Part shown: positions 1-7,372 of the stretch, piece by piece
How the letters are laid out: each line of letters opens with the position of its first letter
Numbering within the stretch: the first letter of the stretch is position 1
From: DATJSN01 sp035504095
Lineage (GTDB): Bacteria; Planctomycetota; Phycisphaerae; WQYP01
Assembly: GCA_035504095.1 (NCBI GenBank)
Contig: DATJSN010000022.1
Location: 1 to 26,800, forward strand
Reading direction: 5' to 3'
DNA length: 26,800 nucleotides
The notes under the pieces: generated by a model
The model's database searches: none
What the model saw: the letters and a program-made list of their open reading frames with translations, nothing else
What the model was told of the DNA's origin: nothing
Program-made: the position numbers and the translations under genes

Positions 1-595
1 CTGTTTGAATGTCGCTTGAAGTAAACGGCGAACCGGCATCAGGAACTACGCTCTGCGCGCCTTTAATCTGAATCAACCAGTGGAGCGCGGCAAGCGACTG
101 ATGCGGGTAAGCGCCGGGCAAACGTACAGCATCGGCATCAATCAGATAATACATCCCGCTCAGGTCCACAACACCGACGGGTTTACGATAGTCGGCGGAA
201 ATCGCGATGACTTGCTGATCAGGCAGCCATACCCGGCGAACGGAATTCACTTTTTTTATCCAGGCATTTTCACCAAACGCGGGCTTATCGGTATAGATGG
301 AGGCGATGAGGGCAAGAATATGGCCGTTCATCGGGTCGCGCAATTCGGCGGCGTATTCGGGATGCTGCTTATTAAAGAACGTGAAATCGACGGCTTCCTG
401 CGCCAGGTCATGAAGAATGGCACTGGATAGCCAGGGAGGCGGATCGGCCATGATGAGGCGCTTGAGCGGAGGTTTTTCGGTTACCTGGACTACGGCGGCG
501 TAATGGGACAAACGCGTGAATGCTTCCACAACGATTGCGGCAAGAAGCAGAATCAGGCAAATGACGAGAACCGGATAAAGCCAGGAGCTTTTCAT
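1..595 (-). CDS. ftsQ: FtsQ-like cell division protein (partial, C-terminus beyond window)
   Basis: The reading frame opens with ATG at 595 and stays open for 198 codons to the window edge, so the C-terminus is missing. Residues about 5 to 25 form one hydrophobic membrane segment after a short cytoplasmic start, the single-pass layout of FtsQ/DivIB. Around residues 115 to 160 the frame reads like the FtsQ beta domain: WIKKVNSVRRVWLP, then KPVGVVDLSGMYYLIDADAV, a run that commonly appears as 'repvA...YLiDadG' in FtsQ. Its place directly after ddl is the canonical FtsQ position in dcw clusters. FtsQ links early and late divisome proteins in the periplasm through FtsL and FtsB. The ribosome site is weak and the start is uncertain by some codons. 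Similarity is moderate, so the call rests on topology, motif and position together. Confidence 0.75.
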   Translation of the reverse strand, partial: MKSSWLYPVLVICLILLLAAIVVEAFTRLSHYAAVVQVTEKPPLKRLIMADPPPWLSSAILHDLAQEAVDFTFFNKQHPEYAAELRDPMNGHILALIASIYTDKPAFGENAWIKKVNSVRRVWLPDQQVIAISADYRKPVGVVDLSGMYYLIDADAVRLPGAYPHQSLAALHWLIQIKGAQSVVPDAGSPFTSSDIQT

Positions 596-870
596 GGGGG
601 TTTATTTTAATGACGTGAACCACGAAAGACACGGAAGCCACGAAAAAGTTTTTTTATTGCCCCGGGAAGAAATCCCGGGGCTTGGCCCCAGGTTTCCACC
701 TGGGGCTGTATTCCGGCAGAATAAATCTGCCGGCTCTCAATGGGACGGGAAAATATATATGGCTCAGGCTGACCTTTCGATATTGCTCAAGGCAAGGAGC
801 CTGAGCTACAACCCCGGCCAAGGCCGGGGCTATTTAATTTTGTATTCCGGCAGAATAAATCTGCCGGCGC
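596..870. repeat. Palindrome-rich intergenic array between ddl and ftsQ
   Basis: No credible gene lies here. The gap is packed with perfect or near-perfect stem-loops: 660-680 (CCCCGGG arms), 685-706 (nine-pair arms GCCCCAGGT/ACCTGGGGC), 713-733 (CCGGCAGA arms), 762-806 (nine-pair arms GCTCAGGCT/AGCCTGAGC plus CCTT/AAGG), 812-829 (CCCCGGCC, AA, GGCCGGGG) and 847-867. At 618-645 there is a degenerate run of CACGAA-like units. The array looks like accumulated REP-like or MITE-like units. It lies inside a cluster otherwise joined by overlaps, so it may lower or process transcription into ftsQ; that is inference. Confidence 0.75.
707..750. repeat. 44-base direct repeat, copy 1
   Basis: This copy matches 841-884 at 43 of 44 bases; the only difference is T against G at position 28 of the unit. 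Each copy contains an 8-pair stem (CCGGCAGA/TCTGCCGG) with a five-base AT loop, followed by the shared tail CTCAATGGGACGGGA. The copies are 134 bases apart. Confidence 0.9.
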
Positions 871-884
871 TCAATGGGACGGGA
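841..884. repeat. 44-base direct repeat, copy 2, overlapping the ddl 3' end
   Basis: This is the second copy of the unit at 707-750. Its last 14 bases overlap the end of ddl and supply its stop codon and the codons just before it (Pro-Ser-His-stop). The repeat may therefore have replaced the original ddl terminus on insertion. Confidence 0.9.
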
Positions 885-1866
885 CATTCACCGGGGCGTC
901 GCGCAAGGCCAAGCGCGCCAGGCGGTCACAAAGCTGATCAAAAGTGATTCCGGCATGCTCTGCCGCTTTGGGCACCAGCGAATGAGTGGTGAAACCCGGC
1001 ATGGTATTAATTTCCAGAACCATGGGTTGAAGCGACGCTTGATCGAGCATAATGTCCACACGAGCCAGATGCCGAGCGCCGACCCAGTGATACGTTCGCA
1101 GCGCTGCGTTAGAAACATCATAAAGAACTGTTTCGGGCAAATCGATGTTAAAAAGATACTGCGTGTCTTCGCGGACGTATTTGGCCTGGTAATCGTAAAA
1201 TTCCGTGCTCGGTCGAATCTGAATAATGGGAAGCGGGTGGTCGTCGATGATGCCGACGGTAAGTTCCGGGCCTTTGATCCAGCGTTCCACAAGCATTTGG
1301 CCGTATTTTGGCAAAGTAGCAGACAGATGTCCGCGGGCTTCAGAGAGTGAATGGCAAATCCGGCAGGCAACACTGCTGCCGTCGGCATTGGGTTTGATAA
1401 CGCACGGAAGCCCGACTGCTTCAACAGGCTCCCAGTGGGGTGTAAACTCAGACTGACGAACCACCTGCCAAACCGGCGTGGGAACATCGCGATCAACAAG
1501 AATTTTTTTAACCGCGAGTTTATCCATCGCCAGATGCGAAGCGGCGGAATCTGATCCAACGAAGGGAATGCCGCGCTTTTCCAAAATGGCCTGAAGCCGG
1601 CCATCTTCGCCGAAAGTTCCATGCAACGCCGGGAAAACAAGATCGCATGGCTTGTGATCCAGCGCGGAAAGATTATCGGGGCCGACGTCGGATTCAAAAA
1701 CGAAATGGCCGCAGCGGCGCAATGCGGCGGCGATCTGTTTACCCGTTTGCAGGGATACTTCGCGTTCGGCGGATATACCGCCGGCGAGAAGCGTGATGTT
1801 CAGTTTTTCAGCCTGATCGCCAAAATTTATTGTCTGAGTTATCAGGCCAGTAGTTTTGGTCACCAT
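871..1866 (-). CDS. ddl: D-alanine--D-alanine ligase
   Basis: An ATP-grasp enzyme that joins two D-alanines in the cytoplasm; MurF then adds the dipeptide to the peptidoglycan precursor. The 331-residue length fits the family. Near the N-terminus GGISAEREVSL matches the Ddl 'GG.SsErevSl' signature. PALHGTFGEDG is the conserved segment that follows, and EINTMPGFTTHSLVPKAA is the C-terminal metal and substrate-binding signature. The ATG at 1866 has a GGAGG seven bases upstream, and the gene overlaps the murB stop by seven bases, which suggests translational coupling. The last codons fall in a dispersed repeat (841-884). Between murB and ftsQ this is the standard ddlB position. Confidence 0.97.
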   Translation of the reverse strand: MVTKTTGLITQTINFGDQAEKLNITLLAGGISAEREVSLQTGKQIAAALRRCGHFVFESDVGPDNLSALDHKPCDLVFPALHGTFGEDGRLQAILEKRGIPFVGSDSAASHLAMDKLAVKKILVDRDVPTPVWQVVRQSEFTPHWEPVEAVGLPCVIKPNADGSSVACRICHSLSEARGHLSATLPKYGQMLVERWIKGPELTVGIIDDHPLPIIQIRPSTEFYDYQAKYVREDTQYLFNIDLPETVLYDVSNAALRTYHWVGARHLARVDIMLDQASLQPMVLEINTMPGFTTHSLVPKAAEHAGITFDQLCDRLARLALRDAPVNVPSH

Positions 1867-2738
1867 ATAACCACCTCCGTTTCAAGCGTGACACCGGAAT
1901 GTTCCTTGACCTTTTTCCGTATTAAATCGATCAGGGATATAACGTCCGCGGAAGTTGAGCCTTGCCGCGCCACGATAAAATTAGCGTGCCGGTCGGAAAC
2001 CGATGCGCCGCCGACGGAAGCCCCTTTGAGGCTCGCCCGATCGATCAACGCCCCCGCCGAAGTTCCATTGGAATTTTTGAAAATGCAGCCGGCGCTGTTT
2101 TCGGCCAGCGGCTGAGTGTTGCGCTTATACATCCAGATTTCCTTCACGCGCGACACGAGACGGTCGGGATTGCCAGGAGTCAATTCGAATGTGGCATCAA
2201 GAATGAGTTTAGCGGTGATGTTGCTGCGGCGATAGCTGAAATTCAGATCATCACGTCGGCGGGTAAAGCAAACGCCTTTGGAATCCATGACGGTTACTTC
2301 CGACACACTCGAACCGATGTCGCCAAACGCTCCGCCGGCGTTCATCCGGATTTCTCCACCAACGCTGCCGGGGATGCCGGCAAGACACTCCAGGCCGCCA
2401 AGGCCCAAACGGGCGGATTCGCGAACCAGTTTTTGCACATCAAAACCGGCGCCGACTTTGATTTTGCAACCTTGAACCTCGATTTTTCGAAATTCAGGAT
2501 TGGTCAGGCTGATGACCGCCCCATCAACGCCTTGATCATTGACGAGCAGGTTGGCGCCGCCGCCGAGGACGTAAACAGGAATATTGTTTTCATGGAGTCG
2601 TTTAAGAATAGCGGAGAGTTCCGCGACGTCGCGCGGTTCGATGAAATATTTGGCCGGTCCACCCAGCCTGAACCATGTGAGCGGCGCCAAAGGAACGTTC
2701 AGGCGAACGATCGGCTCAAAGTCGGCGTACCAAGTCAT
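1860..2738 (-). CDS. murB: UDP-N-acetylenolpyruvoylglucosamine reductase
   Basis: An FAD enzyme that reduces UDP-GlcNAc-enolpyruvate to UDP-MurNAc with NADPH. With the start at 2738 it has 292 residues and begins MTWYADFEPI. Visible FAD-domain motifs are TWFRLGGPAKYF (21-32), LGGGANLLV (58-66) and GIPGSVGGEIRMNAGGAFG (121-139). FSYRRS (167-172) is also typical. The shorter length and the SAGCIFKN segment suggest a type IIb-like MurB. The position usually held by the proton-donating serine appears to be Cys218, a substitution I believe occurs in some bacterial MurBs. The frame is open upstream to 2876, but the residues there do not look like MurB; the chosen ATG overlaps murC by 23 bases. Confidence 0.96.
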   Translation of the reverse strand: MTWYADFEPIVRLNVPLAPLTWFRLGGPAKYFIEPRDVAELSAILKRLHENNIPVYVLGGGANLLVNDQGVDGAVISLTNPEFRKIEVQGCKIKVGAGFDVQKLVRESARLGLGGLECLAGIPGSVGGEIRMNAGGAFGDIGSSVSEVTVMDSKGVCFTRRRDDLNFSYRRSNITAKLILDATFELTPGNPDRLVSRVKEIWMYKRNTQPLAENSAGCIFKNSNGTSAGALIDRASLKGASVGGASVSDRHANFIVARQGSTSADVISLIDLIRKKVKEHSGVTLETEVVIW

Positions 2739-4164
2739 GGGTAACTTCCCACACCGGCCCCGCACCCATCGAAACGACCAGGTCGCCGGATTGAACATAA
2801 GAGACAAGATAATCTGATACCGCCGGGAACGCCGGAATATGCAAGGCGTTTGTCCCATTGGCCCGCATGCGATCAACCAGAATACCCGAGTTGACCGCTT
2901 TGCAGTCGGATTCGGTATCGCGTGCGAAATAAATATCCGGCACGATTACCACGTCGGCCTGGGAAAATGATCGCGAAAAGTCGTCGAGCAAGCAACGCGT
3001 CCGGCTGTGCTGATGCGGCTGGAAGACGCAAATCAGACGTTGGGGATTGTAATGTTCGCGCAGCGCCCGCAACGTGGCCTGAATTTCCGTGGGATGATGG
3101 GCGTAATCATCAATGATGATCACGCCATTCGGATTGCCGAGCAACTCGCTGCGCCGGCGGGCGCCGCGAAAATCGGCGATGGTTTCCTGAATAACCTGCC
3201 AGGACACGCCGCAATTTCGCGCGATGGCCGCGGCGGCCAGGGCATTGCCGACGTTGTGCAAGCCGGGAATACCCAGGCGAAGACGCGCTTCAGTGCGACC
3301 AAGATAAAGTACGCGAAATTCAATATGGCCATTGCGCGATATCTGGTCGGCGGACCAATCGGCTTCGGCATTAATGGCGTACGTCTGGACCGGTGCGCGT
3401 GAACTTTTTGCAGCCCAAAGGCAATGCTTATTGGTTGCGCTGGTAACCACAAGTCCGTCCGGATGGACCTGGGCAATCAGCTTGCCGAAGGCCTCGGTGA
3501 TTTCATCTATATCCTTGTAATAATCGAGATGATCGGTCTCGATATTCAGTACGACAGCCATATGAGGAAAGAGATTCAAAAAACTCCGGTCATATTCGCA
3601 GGCTTCAACCACGAAATGCTCGCCGGCCCCGGCATGAGAAGAGCCGCCCAGTTGATTGCACGCGGCACCGACGACATACGACGGATCCAACCCGGCGCGG
3701 GAAAGGATATAACTGAGCATGGCGGTGGTTGTGGATTTGCCATGCGTGCCGGACACGGCGATTCCCTGTTTGAGATTCATCACGCAGCCGAGCATTTCGG
3801 CGTATTTAACGGTTTGTATGCCACGACGGCGGGATTCGGCAATTTCAGGATTATCGAACCGGACCGCCGCGGAATGGACGACCAATTCCGCAGCCTGGGG
3901 AAGCGCCTGGGCGCTTTGCTGATAAGAAATAGGAATACCCAGCGCGGCAAGTTTATCGGTAGCATCAGACTTTTGCCGGTCGGTGCCGGTAACCAGGGCG
4001 CCTTCATTCAAAAGCATGTGCGCCAAACCGCACATCCCGCTGCCTCCGACGCCGACAAAGTGAACGTGTCGGCCTTTCAGGGATTGTGCTCCCGGAATAT
4101 TGGAAGAATCGCGTTCTAAGTTTGTATCGAATCGGATGTGAGTTGTTGGGACGAAGAGGGTCAC
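2716..4164 (-). CDS. murC: UDP-N-acetylmuramate--L-alanine ligase
   Basis: The first Mur ligase of the cytoplasmic pathway, adding L-alanine to UDP-MurNAc with ATP. It has 482 residues. GVGGSGMCGLA (38-48) is the N-terminal Rossmann motif that binds UDP-MurNAc, VSGTHGKSTTTAM (137-149) is the ATP P-loop, and DDYAHHPTEI followed by FQPHQHSRT are classic MurC C-terminal signatures. Translation begins at GTG 4164, placed seven bases after a clear GGAGG. An N-terminal extension of about 30 residues precedes the core. It is followed by murB with a 23-base overlap, and preceded by a 76-base gap with two stem-loops. Confidence 0.97.
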   Translation of the reverse strand: MTLFVPTTHIRFDTNLERDSSNIPGAQSLKGRHVHFVGVGGSGMCGLAHMLLNEGALVTGTDRQKSDATDKLAALGIPISYQQSAQALPQAAELVVHSAAVRFDNPEIAESRRRGIQTVKYAEMLGCVMNLKQGIAVSGTHGKSTTTAMLSYILSRAGLDPSYVVGAACNQLGGSSHAGAGEHFVVEACEYDRSFLNLFPHMAVVLNIETDHLDYYKDIDEITEAFGKLIAQVHPDGLVVTSATNKHCLWAAKSSRAPVQTYAINAEADWSADQISRNGHIEFRVLYLGRTEARLRLGIPGLHNVGNALAAAAIARNCGVSWQVIQETIADFRGARRRSELLGNPNGVIIIDDYAHHPTEIQATLRALREHYNPQRLICVFQPHQHSRTRCLLDDFSRSFSQADVVIVPDIYFARDTESDCKAVNSGILVDRMRANGTNALHIPAFPAVSDYLVSYVQSGDLVVSMGAGPVWEVTHDLVRRL

Positions 4165-4190
4165 GATGCAACCTCCATGCTGCTTATATC

Positions 4191-4252
4191 GGATTTTTCT
4201 CCATTAAAATCCAGATTACCAGTTCAGCATTTAACGGACCTCAATGCTGAAC
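4191..4252 (-). other. Two stem-loops between murG and murC
   Basis: A perfect 10-pair hairpin (arms GTTCAGCATT and AATGCTGAAC, 4222-4252) includes the murG stop codon in its arm and loop. A second hairpin of seven pairs (GGATTTT/AAAATCC, 4191-4212) follows in the murC leader. Neither has a convincing T tract on the transcribed side, so attenuation or mRNA processing is more likely than full termination. Confidence 0.55.
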
Positions 4253-5467
4253 CACAGAAGACAGTTTTACCTGAGAGACGAGCCAATTTGCAACCATACT
4301 CGCGGCGTCCGAATGGCCTATAGCCTTTGCCGCGAGCGCCATCGACTGACGGACAGATGTATTATGCATTAATCGCCGCAAAATTCCAAGCAACTCGGCG
4401 GCATTTTTATCGGCATGGTCCACGTCGATAACCATAACTGCAGCCCCGTGTTCGCAAAGCCGGGCAGCATTAACCTGTTGGTGCCGGTCACGATGGAACG
4501 GGTATGGCATAAGTACCGCAGGCACGCCGCAAGCGGTTATTTCAGCGCAAGCACCTGCGCCAGAACGGCTTATCGCCAGGTCGGCGGCGGCCCAGACAGC
4601 GGCCATATCGTCACAATAATCTAAAACGACCCATGGAAGACCAGAGCGATAGATATCGAGTTTACGCAATTGCGGGCCTTGATCTTTGCCGGCAAGATGA
4701 AGTATCTGCCAGCCCACACGGCCATCGACCGGCTGCGAGAGCACCGATAAAAATTCCGGGTTGGCAAGCAACTTCACCAGCGCCTCATTAACCGTTCGTG
4801 CACCCAGCGAGGCTCCGGTAACTACAAGCACAGAGCGATTGGGGTTCAGGGACAGGCGATTGATGGCCTGATCGCGCGTCGGAAGTTTTCTTAATGCCGC
4901 GCGAATGGGGCAGCCGGTTACCTGCTGGGTCGATGCGGGCAAAGCGTCAATCGGCCATTGGGAAAAAACCCTGGTAACGCGATGCAATAGAAAACGATTG
5001 GCACGGCCAGGCAGCGCATCAGGATTGAGCAACCCGACCGGAATTCCGCGTTTGACTCCGACATAGGCGGCGGGCGCGGCGGCATAACCGCCAAGCGCCA
5101 GAACAGCATCGACGCGATGTGATGTAAAAAAAGCGGCCCAATGGGCGCAGCTTTTCCGCCAGGCGTTATAAAAGCCCAGCCATTGCAGAGGACGAGCGCT
5201 GACAGGCTGAACCGGCTGACGCACGTAATCATCACCGAAGCCGGAGAGCAAGTGCCGATCGATCGGACGATCGGTCGCGGCCCAGGTAATTTTGAGCGCG
5301 TGGCCGTAATGATTCTGCAATTCTTCGGCGACAGCAATCCCCGGATACAAATGCCCGCCCGTTCCACCGCCGGAAAAAATAAAATGAGCGCTGCCGGATG
5401 CGGAAATAAATCGGGAGGAATCCGCCGCATCGGCCGGGGAAGCGGATAATGCTGTGTTGAGTTTCAT
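4241..5467 (-). CDS. murG: UDP-GlcNAc:lipid I GlcNAc transferase
   Basis: A GT-B glycosyltransferase at the inner face of the membrane that adds GlcNAc to lipid I to give lipid II. With ATG at 5467 it has 408 residues. FSGGGTGGHLYPGIAVAEEL (31-50) is the MurG glycine-rich N-terminal signature, and LALGGYAAAPA is the second. In the C-terminal domain SRSGAGACAEI and the HQQVNA segment mark the UDP-GlcNAc site. The ATG lies in an ATGA overlap with the ftsW stop, which fixes the start; the open frame reaching back to 5785 is an ftsW shadow. About 28 residues precede the core, slightly more than usual. Confidence 0.97.
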   Translation of the reverse strand: MKLNTALSASPADAADSSRFISASGSAHFIFSGGGTGGHLYPGIAVAEELQNHYGHALKITWAATDRPIDRHLLSGFGDDYVRQPVQPVSARPLQWLGFYNAWRKSCAHWAAFFTSHRVDAVLALGGYAAAPAAYVGVKRGIPVGLLNPDALPGRANRFLLHRVTRVFSQWPIDALPASTQQVTGCPIRAALRKLPTRDQAINRLSLNPNRSVLVVTGASLGARTVNEALVKLLANPEFLSVLSQPVDGRVGWQILHLAGKDQGPQLRKLDIYRSGLPWVVLDYCDDMAAVWAAADLAISRSGAGACAEITACGVPAVLMPYPFHRDRHQQVNAARLCEHGAAVMVIDVDHADKNAAELLGILRRLMHNTSVRQSMALAAKAIGHSDAASMVANWLVSQVKLSSVVQH

Positions 5468-6813
5468 GAAGTTCCCCGGACAGTCGATGCGGATAAACTT
5501 TGCGGCGGCGCGGAAACAGAAGGCGCGGAACGGTTTTCCGTGCCCGCCACCAAACCAAGACGATTGGTCCGTTCGATACTCATTAACAGGCCGATAGCGC
5601 CTGCCGTCATAATCCAACCGGTGCCGCCGGAAGAGATCATGGGCAACGCAATCCCTTTGGTGGGAACCGTAACGGTGACCACGGCGATGTTCATGGCGGC
5701 CTGGAAGCCGATCATGGCGGTCACGCCAAAAGCGACCATTTTGCCAAAAAGGTCCCGGGAGCGCAGTGCGATCCGCAAGCCACAAAACGTGAGTATCAGA
5801 AACAACAATACGACTGTCAGACAGCCGAAAAATCCGAGTTCCTCGGCGATGAGACTGAAAATAAAATCGGTGCTGTCTTCAGGAAGGTAGCCCATCTTTT
5901 GCACGCCATTGCCCAGCCCCAGGCCGGAAAATCCACCGCTGGCAAAAGAAAGCAGAGACTGCATCGGGTTGTAACCCGCGCCTTTGGGATCTAATTGCGG
6001 ATGAAGGAAAATCAGCAGGCGCTGGCTGCGATAGGCACTGTGAGCCACGGCGAAATACCCAACCAGAATTGCCACGGGAATTAACCACGCGATATGCCAC
6101 CAGCGGCAACCGGCCATAAGCATCAAAATGACGCAGACGCCGGCGATCAGAACGGTGGTGCCGAAATCTTCCTTAAGTATCAGGGCGCAAGTGAGGCCCA
6201 ACACGGCAATACACGGAAGAAAACCTTTGAAAAAACTCTGTATGCGGTCATGGTAATGTGCTGCGTAAGCGCTGATAAACAGAACCAGAGACCATTTGGC
6301 CAGTTCAGACGGCTCAAAAGTCAAAGAGTGAGATCCAGCACGGATTATAAGCCAGCGACGGGCGCCGTTGATGCTGGCGCCCAGATGCGTAAAAACAAGG
6401 CCCAGTAAAAAAATGGAAAACAGCGTGAACCAGAAGGCGAATGACCCCAGAAGGGTACGGCCCATGAGTTTGCGGTAATCAATCCGCCACATGAGGCACA
6501 TGAGGACAATGGCCAGGACCACGTGCACACAGGAACCGTTGAAAAAAAAGTCGAGAAGCCAGAAATTGGACAAAGGTCCCACACGGGCATCGGCGCTCTG
6601 CACCATGGTCAGGCCTATGCCTAATAGTGTGACACAGACCAGACACAAAATCTGATCGAGCGTGAGCGAGAGCGGCCGAAGAATAAAGGAATAGCCGCGG
6701 ATGGAGGCGCTGGTGGGTGGCACACCCGCAGTGCCCGGGCCGGTGAATAATCGCGTTGAGCGCGGCCAACTAATGCGCGAAGGCCAGCGAATGCCGTTAC
6801 CGCCGGAAGTCAT
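5464..6813 (-). CDS. ftsW: Septal peptidoglycan glycosyltransferase, SEDS family
   Basis: A multi-pass membrane protein that polymerises lipid II at the septum together with the class B PBP FtsI. The 449 residues start with about 50 polar residues, then roughly ten hydrophobic helices. YLPEDSTDFIFSLIAEELGFFG contains the family's conserved acidic residue in the large periplasmic loop, and PTKGIALPMISSGG is the SEDS C-terminal signature. The ATG at 6813 has AAAGG seven bases upstream. FtsW rather than RodA is inferred from its place before murG and near ftsI. A promoter-like site lies about 110 bases upstream, so it may be transcribed apart from mraY. Confidence 0.95.
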   Translation of the reverse strand: MTSGGNGIRWPSRISWPRSTRLFTGPGTAGVPPTSASIRGYSFILRPLSLTLDQILCLVCVTLLGIGLTMVQSADARVGPLSNFWLLDFFFNGSCVHVVLAIVLMCLMWRIDYRKLMGRTLLGSFAFWFTLFSIFLLGLVFTHLGASINGARRWLIIRAGSHSLTFEPSELAKWSLVLFISAYAAHYHDRIQSFFKGFLPCIAVLGLTCALILKEDFGTTVLIAGVCVILMLMAGCRWWHIAWLIPVAILVGYFAVAHSAYRSQRLLIFLHPQLDPKGAGYNPMQSLLSFASGGFSGLGLGNGVQKMGYLPEDSTDFIFSLIAEELGFFGCLTVVLLFLILTFCGLRIALRSRDLFGKMVAFGVTAMIGFQAAMNIAVVTVTVPTKGIALPMISSGGTGWIMTAGAIGLLMSIERTNRLGLVAGTENRSAPSVSAPPQSLSASTVRGTS

Positions 6814-6920
6814 GCAGCACCTTTCGACAACAACCTAATGACGGCGGCGAAACTATTTGTTTGAAGTGTTATCATTTTTCCAAGGCCATCCATGCCTAAG
6901 AACATTTACCGGGCCAAGCT

Positions 6921-6948
6921 ATTATAACTTTTCCAGAGCCTCTGACAA
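6921..6948 (-). promoter_or_regulatory. Putative sigma70-type promoter for ftsW
   Basis: On the minus strand TTGTCA (6943-6948) and TATAAT (6921-6926) are separated by 16 bases: a perfect -10 box and a five-of-six -35 box. It lies between a palindrome-rich gap and ftsW and could restart transcription of ftsW-murG-murC-murB-ddl. The -35 box is part of a repeated 25-base sequence (6934-6958). Confidence 0.6.
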
Positions 6949-6958
6949 AATAAGCCGG
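6934..6958. repeat. 25-base dispersed repeat, copy 1
   Basis: This copy matches 16032-16056 at 23 of 25 bases. It holds the odd palindrome AGAGCCTCT followed by a run ending in TAAGCCGG. Shorter related pieces occur at 13944-13952 and about 8513-8524. Confidence 0.7.
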
Positions 6959-7126
6959 GAATGGAGTGCAGGCGTCCCGCCTGCTTGAGAACCGGTAGGT
7001 TTATCCTGCCGGAACAAACCGCCGGCATAAAGCCGGCGGCTCTCCCAGGCTGCAAATCTGATTTCCGATGGCTATCGGGATTGGGGCGTCGTTGCCGTTT
7101 TGCCCCAAAGGGGCAAAATCATTTAG

Positions 7127-7161
7127 CCCGGCGTTGTCCCGCCTTGCGGGACTACGCCGGG
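7127..7161. repeat. Long palindrome, left member of an inverted pair
   Basis: The arms are CCCGGCGTTGTCCCG and CGGGACTACGCCGGG with a short CCTTG-type loop. The arms match those of 7274-7309 in opposite orientation; only the loops differ. Confidence 0.85.
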
Positions 7162-7273
7162 GAAATGGTTAAATATACGGGCCAATCCTGTAGGGATTGT
7201 GTCAAATCGATGATCAGAAATGCTCACTTCATGCCGCAACCCCTACAGGGTTGACGACGTTCGGGTTCTTTGT

Positions 7274-7309
7274 CCCGGCGTAGTCCCGATAAATCGGGAC
7301 AACGCCGGG
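7274..7309. repeat. Long palindrome, right member of an inverted pair
   Basis: The arms are CCCGGCGTAGTCCCG and CGGGACAACGCCGGG around an ATAAAT loop, so it is the reverse complement of the unit at 7127-7161 apart from the loop. The short palindromes at 7184-7198 and 7238-7252 lie between the pair and are also near reverse complements, so the whole 7127-7309 block is a nested inverted structure. Confidence 0.85.
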
Positions 7310-7372
7310 CTGAAATATACAGCCCCTTCAGGGCAGTCCCACTCAGGAGCCGATCCCATAAGACTGGGCTAT

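Larger units (their letters stand above)
6961..7372. repeat. Palindrome-rich gap at the expected murD position
   Basis: No gene is visible between mraY and ftsW. Stem-loops follow each other at 6968-6984 (GCAGGCG arms), 6992-7012, 7021-7037 (GCCGGC arms), 7098-7118 (TTTTGCCCC/GGGGCAAAA), 7127-7161, 7184-7198 (AATCCTGTAGGGATT), 7238-7252 (AACCCCTACAGGGTT), 7274-7309 and 7322-7334. Short open frames here show no protein-like composition and no recognisable MurD motif such as a GTNGKT P-loop. In dcw clusters murD commonly lies in this slot. Confidence 0.75.

Noticed and set aside
596..884. A CRISPR array
   Set aside because: There are only two copies of the 44-base unit, the spacing is a single 90-base stretch full of other palindromes, and no cas genes are present.
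1962..2744. A 260-codon plus-strand frame opposite murB
   Set aside because: MurB motifs on the minus strand are unambiguous, and the antisense product shows no recognisable motif.
5468..5785. A longer N-terminus for MurG
   Set aside because: The extra 106 codons lie inside ftsW in another frame and are Arg/His-rich; the ATGA junction at 5464-5467 gives the natural start.
7098..7118. A rho-independent terminator after mraY
   Set aside because: The stem is strong, but no clear T tract follows beyond its own arm, and it is one of many similar palindromes in the gap, so termination cannot be claimed.
6961..7254. A plus-strand protein gene in the mraY-ftsW gap
   Set aside because: The frame runs through successive palindromes, is rich in Cys, Arg and Pro, has no ribosome site and matches no motif.
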